From: Trifolium pratense
Taxonomy: Eukaryota > Streptophyta > Magnoliopsida > Fabales > Fabaceae
Reading direction: 5' to 3'
Length of the DNA: 64,000 nucleotides
Assembly: GCF_020283565.1 (NCBI RefSeq)
Contig: NC_060060.1
Location: 31,248,001 to 31,312,000 of the forward strand
Shown here: positions 57,040 to 64,000 of the stretch, one piece after another
Position numbering within the stretch: position 1 is the first letter of the stretch
Layout: every line of letters starts with the position of its first letter
Made by a program: the position numbers and the translations under genes
The notes under the pieces: model-generated
Told to the model about the DNA's origin: nothing
The model's database searches: none
What the model saw: the letters and a program-made list of their open reading frames with translations, nothing else

Positions 57040-59695
57040 TCAATGGAATGCTGAGCACACACGTCTAATGTTTCCAGCAGAACCTGTCTTAACACCAATT
57101 TGTCCCATTTTAACAATTGAATGAACAAAATCATTTTCAAAAGAAGGTCCAAATATTGGATTCATGGGACTAAAATATGAATCAATGACACTCCTTGTTG
57201 CTATGTCATCATTAAGCCTTGCATCAGATTCTAACACTGCAAAACCATCCCTTATATTTTTCAATATGTTTTTGTCAAATCTCTTATCACTCCCTTCATC
57301 AATGGCTAAACGTGTGTTAATATCTCCATTTTGAGGACACTTTGCTTTTAGTTGTGGAAGGAAAAATGGACTAATAGCTGGGTCTGATCCACCACCAAAT
57401 GGAAAAAAGTTGTATAGTCTTTTTGTCATAAAGAAACATGCTGTGGTTCCAATTGTATGTGCAGCTGAATTTTTTTTTTTGTACAAATATATGGTTAGAA
57501 ACTAAAAACATATGCATATATAATTTCTAACACTAAAGTATACAAGTTGCAAATGCAATTACAACACTAAAGTACAAAAAATGTGTCACCCCTTTTGTTC
57601 ATATTAGAGTCCACTATTTAACATTTTTTATTCATATTATAACTTTTTAAGTAAGAAATATCTTCTATCATTTATGAGTGATTTTTTCGCCGAAAAATTT
57701 GTTGAATATACAAGTTAATTTTTTCGCATCTCAATCAAATTTTTTCTATGCATGAAATCAGGTTCGAATTTCTAACCACTTATTTAACGTGTCTGAATCT
57801 CTGATTATCAGCCACATCAACTTCTAGCATATTTTAGTTATTTTATGAGTTTAAAAATTATAAGGTAAAGTCTATTCAAATATTTTACTATCTTATCATA
57901 TCTTATTAGCATAGACCATGATGATGTATTTGATTGTGATTGAAAAGGAAAATCACATGTTAATCCAAAAATATTTTCTCATGTAGTAATCAGAATGTGA
58001 TAATAATAATAATAATAAAGACAGATAGATATATTTATCAATATGGTTTACAACTGTAGGGTTACTTGTGCACCATTTTTAACCAAGTAATACCATCTGG
58101 CTTGACATTTGTGTGTCATTATCAAGCAAATTAGGTGAAACCAAACCAAAAAATTAATCAAAGCTAGCTAGAGATCATACATGGTATATTAATATGGTTC
58201 AATCAAGGGTATACTATTGTTATTATCAAGGGGTAAAAACTAATAATTACAATTTTTTTATTAGTCATAATTTTCAGTGTAAATTACTAACAAGTAACAA
58301 CAACTGAATTTCACATGATAGATATGGTTAATGAACATAGTCCTAAAGACTCAAGCTCCCTTTTGTATTATTTTATTGTTGGGTCATTATCAGGCTCATT
58401 AAATAAAGAGTAGTAGATTTGATGTCAACATTTCTTGAATCTTGAAAATTTGTCAAAATCTTAAATAATGTGATTTGGTGATTTGTTGAAATATATTGTA
58501 AGTTATAATCATATTTAATTAAGTTACAGTAATCCTTCACAATCAATTTCCCAAATTGAGTAAACTAAATCATGTGGTTGGTATGGCTTACTATGTCTTC
58601 TTGTGATTATTTATCTATCTTTCCTCTGTCCTAATTCATATTACTTTACCACTTCAACAACCATATCTCATCTACTCTGCATGAAATATGCATGTCTTTT
58701 ATGTAAAAACTTTGTAGCACCGACATTTCTGATTGAAGACGTATTCAGAAGACATATTCAGGCATCGATGTTTGATATAGGCACATACACTATGTTCAAT
58801 TCATTTACTTTTTAAAAATATTAAAGTGTCGATGTATCAGTGTCGTATATATATAATATAGTCGAGATAGAGAGAGAGAGTACCACTGAGAAGGACAAGG
58901 TCTTTTTCTGTAAGACCCTTGTTCAGAAACTTGGTCTTGAGTTGCTGAATTGAATCACTAACATCCGGCATATCCTTTGCAAGTGAAACATCAGAAACCA
59001 ATCCGTCTCTCCTCCCTGTAGGAACTTGGTATGAAGGTCCATTTGCCTGCAGCAGCGTTAAAATTCTTAAAAGAAAATAAAATAACCAATGTGATATTAT
59101 CTAACTCAAAAACTAGTCTATACAGTTACGCACAGAAATAACCAATTTATAGAAAAACATGATGTAACTATCTACAAGAACAAAGATATGAACATTCAAT
59201 TCTTCAACAATAAGAGACCATGATTATTGCATCTCTAGCTGCCAATGCAACTATGTCTGCACAAGAAACCACTCCTGGACAAGATGCTTCCAATCTTGCC
59301 TTGGCTCTTTCTATAACATCAAAACCTTTAACACCTTGATGTCCATTTGCTGATTTCTCTTTTTGTGGACCATTTTCTATTAGAATTGAACCATCACATC
59401 CCTGAAAAATAAACCATCCAAATTACATCAAAAACTGTTAGAACCAAAAAATAGTAATACACAGAAACATTGGCCATGGATGGAAATATTGTACCTCAAC
59501 AAAGCAGTCATGAAAATGAAGCCTGAGCAAACCAGCAGCCATGGAGTTGTCAGAAACAACAGCTTGTCTAACAACATCATGGACAGTGGCCTCTGCTTGA
59601 GGACATGTGTTGGAGTAGAAACCAACTCTAAGCTGACCCTTAGAATCTCCAATTAAGCATAAGAATAAAAGAGACAAAAAAACAAAGGGAGCCAT
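57040..59695 (-). CDS. Class III secretory peroxidase (Peroxidase 43-like)
   Basis: Exons 59695-59495, 59401-59219, 59046-58884 and 57464-57040 (phases 0, 0, 1) give 323 residues. Residues 1 to about 20 ([20 protein letters not shown]) form a signal peptide, and the mature protein starts [12 protein letters not shown]. Distal heme residues are in [10 protein letters not shown] (Arg58, His62); GCDGSIL is a Ca-binding turn; [17 protein letters not shown] is the family signature; the proximal heme ligand is His185 in AAHTIG. The Cys set typical of the family is present. The four-exon structure is the ancestral one for class III peroxidases. Its [16 protein letters not shown] signature matches Arabidopsis Peroxidase 43 better than other members. 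It is expected in the apoplast, using H2O2 to oxidise phenolics. Intron 3 is 1.4 kb. I chose ATG 59695 because the upstream in-frame Met would spoil the signal peptide. Confidence 0.94.
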
Positions 59696-59829
59696 CACTA
59701 AGTATAGAATACAATATGGTATATCTGCTAATATGCATTCAGCTATCACAGCACACAGATATATATATAATAAGATATGTGTGTCAGAAGGACAAATTAA
59801 ATAATGCTACAAAGAAAGAAAAGGTGAAA

Positions 59830-60540
59830 GGTAAATATCAAAGTGGTATTTAACTGGTGACACATAATATTAAGATATCTAATGTGATAATGTGATTTAT
59901 TGTTAAACATTATCGATATTGATTTTCAATAACTTAGCACAACAAATTGTAAATTTTATCAAATATAAATTATTTTCATGAATTTATCTCATGGCAAATG
60001 TGAGGTGGGTTAGGTCTCATATTGTTTGGAAAAGTGAAAGTTGAACATTTTATAAATGAGAGATTTCATAAATTTAATACCCTAAAGTTTTTAATAAAAG
60101 CACGGTGTTCAACTCATTTGTATAGTTGCTTTAAGTCCAACTTAAATGATTTTTCGACTGTCCTCTCATGATCCAATGATAGTGTCAGAGCCGATGGACT
60201 CTGACTGTCCCCTCATGATCTAACTTGTTGCACATGTAGTAATTGTTAAGCGCTTTTGTTGTTAACAATATTGTGAGTCCAATGTGAATGATTTTCCAAC
60301 TGTCCTCTTATGACCTAACAGTGGTATTTGAACCAATAAACTCCTCTCATAAACCAAATAGTGGTATCGAAGCCAATAGATTTTGGCTGTCTGCCCTCTC
60401 ATGATCCAACATGTTGTACATGTAGTAATTATTAAATGCTTTTGTTAATTAACTGAATAATTAGACACAATAAACTATAAATCGATCTTAATATCAAATT
60501 TTTCACGGATTTATACTCTTGCACTGCAGGAGTTAATAGA
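59830..60540. repeat. Degenerate TRIM/LTR-like repeat
   Basis: Around 60110-60450 the phrase TCCTCTCATGATCCAA and GTTG.ACATGTAGTAATT.TTAA recur two or three times. TAGTGTCAGAGCCGATGG and TAGTGGTATCGAAGCCAA resemble decayed Met-tRNA primer-binding sites. The order suggests tandem or nested old TRIM-like elements. No clear LTR ends were found. Confidence 0.4.
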
Positions 60541-60796
60541 ACTATGAGATTGTTTGAGAAAATTTATGAAAATACATATTCATAAGTCGTTTTCATAAAT
60601 TTTCTCCTGTAACTTATGAAGACAATTTACAACGTATATTCAATTTTTTTTTTGGGACATAAATATATTCAAATCATTTTACTATTTATTATAAAAATAA
60701 AAAAATGCCAAATAGACATCCTTAAGTTGACACCTTGAAGAATAAGTTTGAAACGTGTCAACTACTAATGCCAAATAGTCAATCTTTGCATTGCTG

Positions 60797-61060
60797 TCAT
60801 TTCTCTATTTTATCAAAGACTTCTACAAAAATTAGCTTCACGCACTTCAACTTATGTATACCAATAACAATTTCTGTTTTTTCTTCAACTTCATTTCGGG
60901 ATAAAGCATAGTTACATAATTTCAAAGACGTGTCAATTAATTGTCTTTGAATTTGAAACTGTGAATATTTACAACGTGGTAGTTCATCTTTTGTCTCTCT
61001 AATTAATGCTAAGGAATCTTGGTTTATTTCCAAATCTCCACTACAAGTTACTTCCTCCAT
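60797..61060 (-). CDS. Small open reading frame, unidentified
   Basis: ATG 61060 opens 87 codons, charged and helical in character (ETKDELPRCKYSQFQIQRQL, EVEEKTEIVIGIHKL) and less low-complexity than random AT-rich frames nearby. I do not recognise a family, and no flanking exons or promoter elements were identified. It could be a gene fragment. Confidence 0.25.
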   Translation of the reverse strand: MEEVTCSGDLEINQDSLALIRETKDELPRCKYSQFQIQRQLIDTSLKLCNYALSRNEVEEKTEIVIGIHKLKCVKLIFVEVFDKIEK

Positions 61061-62480
61061 TTCAATTACTATAAGATTGTAGTAACAATACCTTACATAA
61101 TGATAAAAATAGTTGTTAATTAACTCATGAATTTGTATACATCACCGAATGAATATTTATGGTTAGAGAGATTTTGTGGTGGAGGCATATCTTCTTGTTT
61201 GGCGTGGTGTGAGTCACCGATTCATATAATTTGCATGTCCATTTTTTTGATATCTTTGATATTTAATTAGTCTTACATCATTGTTAAGGAGTAGCACCTG
61301 TTACAGTTGACCTTTCTGAAGTACACTTGTGACTTGATTTAACCCAGAGCCGTCTTGCACACATGCGGGATATGTGACGGCATCATGCCTCAAAATTTTG
61401 AGGTCCTATAATATTTATATCTATAAAATATCAGATGTATATTAATAAATTAATTTTTAGGCCATAAAATAATAGTTATATATTGTTAATGTTCATAAAA
61501 TATCATATGAGTATCGATAGATTAGTTCTCTATACTAGTAAATATAGTTTTAGTCCACTTTAATCTTTGCATAAAATTTAATCTTAGATTAGGATGTTTC
61601 TTTTTGACGTTATATACAAAAATAATTATTTTGTATTTCTTGTTTCATTTAATTTAATGCAATTGGTTTAATATTGATAATTTATATGTTTACAAGAATA
61701 AGGATGATTTTTTTATATATTATATGCAATTTAAATCGACAATTTTTTTTAAAAAAATGTAATATTTTTTATTAAGGGGTCACTTTTATATTTTGCACAG
61801 AACCTTCTAAAACCCAAGACGTGCCTGATTTAACCAAAAACCTAGTGTAGTGTGACACAAATTATATTGAATTTTTTAATTATTTAGTTTATGTTTCGAT
61901 CTTTAGTTGATGTGTGTAAAAAATATTTATTAAGAATGCTCAACTTCTAAGTGTCTCTAGAATATTTTGTAAGGAATTCTCTTGTTAACGAATGTCTCTA
62001 AAATATTATTGTTAACAAGTGTCTGTAATTACGTACAGAAGATATTTGATATGCTAAAAAAAAGTATAATAAATTTATTGAATTTGAGTCCAAATAGCCC
62101 AGCATAAGCAAGAGAAACCAATTGCAGGTTTGGCCAACAAAATGATATATATACAAGGAAGACATCCATTGATGATTATAAGCCGATGTTAACTTACACT
62201 TTGTTACAAGGTTGCCTTTGGGTTCTTTGGTCATTTTAGTATTGAAAGGTTTTGGGTTTTGCAAATTAGAAACTCTTGTGTGATGTTAAGATTTTGGACA
62301 TAAAATTTCGACGGAAAAATGTATTTAGAGGTTTAGAGGTTTTTTAAGTTGCATTTGTAATAGTTAGGTTTTTTAAGTTTTGGGTAATAAGCAGATTTTT
62401 CAGTTACTAACTTGTTGCATTGTTACTTTTTTAGTTATCCTATGTTAAGTTTACAGTTAGGTCATTTAAAATAAAGGACC
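61061..62480. other. AT-rich intergenic region
   Basis: No gene was recognised. A segment about 62340-62460 is similar to 7445-7550 (dispersed repeat). CAAGACGTGCC/CCCAGAGCCGTCTTGCAC near 61345 and 61815 look like the two ends of a short insertion (an hAT-like GCCGTC..GACG terminus), but no duplication was fixed. Confidence 0.4.
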
Positions 62481-62499
62481 TATTTATTACTCATTTAAT

Positions 62500-63080
62500 C
62501 GATACTTCTTACTTACGTGTGAATGGTTCTGGTGATTGGTCTTTAGCTTGGAATTTGGACGTCCCGCCAATGGTGAAAATTTTTATGTGGAGAATGCTCT
62601 CAATATTGCACGCGTAGTGATGCGTGGCAAAAAATGTTTGGCATTGTTACTTGCCCAGTTGTTATAGAAACTTTGAAACCATGCGATGACCGTTGATGAT
62701 ATGTTTGATCTTTTCTTTATTGTTACAAATCAATTGTCTCGGGTAAAGCATTCCATGTGGTGTACAACAATGTGAAGTGTAAGGAAGAGTTGGAATTTGA
62801 AGTTATGTGATGAGGTTATTTTTACAACGATATATCAACGTGTTGTTATGTTCATCAATCAATGGCAATGGGAAAACTGAAGCATACAACTACATGTGCT
62901 ACAAGATCTCTCTTGCAATAGTTAGTGGGTGAAACCGCCTTATCGTAAAATCAAGTGTAACATTGATGCAACTTTTATAGATGGTAAAGTAGGTATAGAC
63001 ATATGTCTGAAAGATCATAATGAAAATTTTGTTAGAGCCAAAGTTTGTGTTTTGCCTCCCAAGCTAATTGTCAAATAAGG
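62500..63080 (+). pseudogene. LINE 3'-end relic (zf-RVT and RNase H-like)
   Basis: Forward-frame pieces such as LAWNLDVPPMVKIFMWRML, DDMFDLFFIVTNQLS and, after frame breaks, YRKIKCNIDATFIDGKVGI and HNENFVRAKV match the zinc-binding reverse-transcriptase domain (VPPKVKIFLWR-type) followed by the RNase H-like domain of plant LINE-type retrotransposons. There are several frameshifts and stops. Confidence 0.65.
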
Positions 63081-63519
63081 CAAAACATTTGGGTGAGCGG
63101 GAATTGCTCGATTCTTCTTGAATAGTCTGAATTCTCCCGTCGAGAGTTACTTTGAAAGTATTACCTAAACTCTTCCGACTCAATATGATGAAGCCTATAA
63201 AACAACAAGCGACTATCATTTTCTACATTATCATATGTATCATTCGAAATTTTAAATATTTTCTACAAATACATTTAATACTTGTTTTATTTATTTATTT
63301 ATTGTAGGATACATTTAATACAAAATTGTGATGAAAAATATTTAAAGACCAAAATTCACTAAAAGTTTTAATAAAAACCAAATAAAATTTAAAATATTTA
63401 TTAGGATTAAAAACATGTTAAATCTTTATTTTTATTTTTGGTCAAGAAAAGATCATATTAAAAAATATTACTAGTAGTACCTGTACAAGTGATATATATA
63501 ATATTAGTGGCACGTGCGA

Positions 63520-64000
63520 TTTAGTGGCAGACCTAAAGACGTAAAAGTATCTAACCAGGAGACAGACACAAGAGAGGCGGAATCTGAAACTGCGCGGCTG
63601 TGTATCTCTCTGTTTCACCGTTTTCTCCGAACAAATCTTCGTTCACGTTCAACGTTAGGTATTGTTCTAAGATGTTCATTCATTCTTCTTCACTTCAGTA
63701 CTCGAATATTCTCGATTCAAGTTTATGTTTTTATTACCATTTGCTAATTTTATTTCTTAAAAAATTGATGGGTTTTGTTTAGATTCTTGTATGGAAATTG
63801 TGGGGTTCTTGGGTTTACTTTGATTTTAGCTCTAATGTTGTGAATTGTGATAAAGGTACTGTCTTTGGGTTCTTTTATCGTTTTAGGGATTCAGGGTTTT
63901 GGGTTTACTTTAATTTTAGTTCTAATGTTGAGAATTGTGATAAAGTTACTGTTTTTAGGTTCTTTTGTCATTTTAGGGATTGAGGGTTTTGGGTTTTGCA
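63520..64000 (+). other. Probable 5' UTR and first intron of a gene leaving the window, with a 90-bp tandem repeat
   Basis: A GC-richer, CT-rich leader-like stretch (about 63560-63656) ends ACGTTAG|GTATTG, a good donor. A T-rich intron-like sequence follows with a 90-bp unit (GGGTTTACTTTGATTTTAGC..) repeated from 63811 and 63901, and a third partial unit at 63991. No coding start is visible before the right edge. Confidence 0.45.

Overview
The window is plant nuclear DNA, most likely from a legume of the Medicago/Trifolium/Pisum clade. It is AT-rich and gene-sparse, with spliced genes whose GT-AG introns can be placed by reading frame. It carries legume-type repeats: a Sirevirus (Ty1/copia), TRIMs starting with the TGTTAAGAAGTCCCACATCGG-type end, tRNA-derived SINEs, Stowaway, Mutator and hAT-type MITEs. 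No bacterial, CRISPR or operon structure is present. The species is an inference; the gene families are well supported.

Layout. 0.6-1.1 kb: a GC-rich dispersed repeat. 3.0-4.4 kb (-): an intronless UGT91-like glycosyltransferase. 5.7-6.9 kb (-): an F-box gene broken by one in-frame TGA. 8.0-10.5 kb (-): a two-exon UGT85-type glycosyltransferase whose intron holds a decayed TRIM with a Mutator-type MITE nested in it, and a second TRIM in the opposite orientation. 13.7-15.0 kb (+): a three-exon NAC gene matching XND1/ANAC104, with a piece of plastid rpoC1 in intron 1. 17.8-34.8 kb (+): a complete 21-exon phosphatidylserine decarboxylase of the C2/EF-hand type (PSD2/PSD3). Its intron 12 contains a 7.9-kb antisense Sirevirus with almost identical LTRs but a damaged coding region.

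36-45 kb: two decayed copies of an HSP70T-2-like gene on the minus strand, related by segmental duplication. The distal copy runs directly into the 3' exons of an S-type anion channel (SLAC1/SLAH) gene. Between them lie a broken plastid-protein first exon, a receptor-kinase relic split by a 1-kb hAT element, a Stowaway MITE and an intact F-box gene (41.2-42.4 kb, +). 45.3-51.2 kb is repeat-dominated: an intact TRIM with its TSD, a LINE RNase H relic, a 995-bp foldback Mutator-like element, and fragments of a SWEET sugar-transporter gene held between inverted subterminal repeats.

51.9-52.6 kb (+): ribosomal protein eL42 with a typical telo-box/site II promoter. 54.0-56.0 kb (-): an ANTH-domain clathrin-assembly protein. 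57.0-59.7 kb (-): a class III peroxidase of the Peroxidase 43 type. 60-64 kb: repeats, a LINE relic on +, and what looks like the 5' UTR and first intron of a gene leaving the right edge.

The intact genes have unrelated jobs: specialised-metabolite glycosylation, control of xylem differentiation, phosphatidylethanolamine synthesis, ubiquitin-ligase targeting, translation, endocytosis and apoplastic peroxidation. The cluster has no shared pathway. The unusual content is the nested and chimeric material between and inside the genes.
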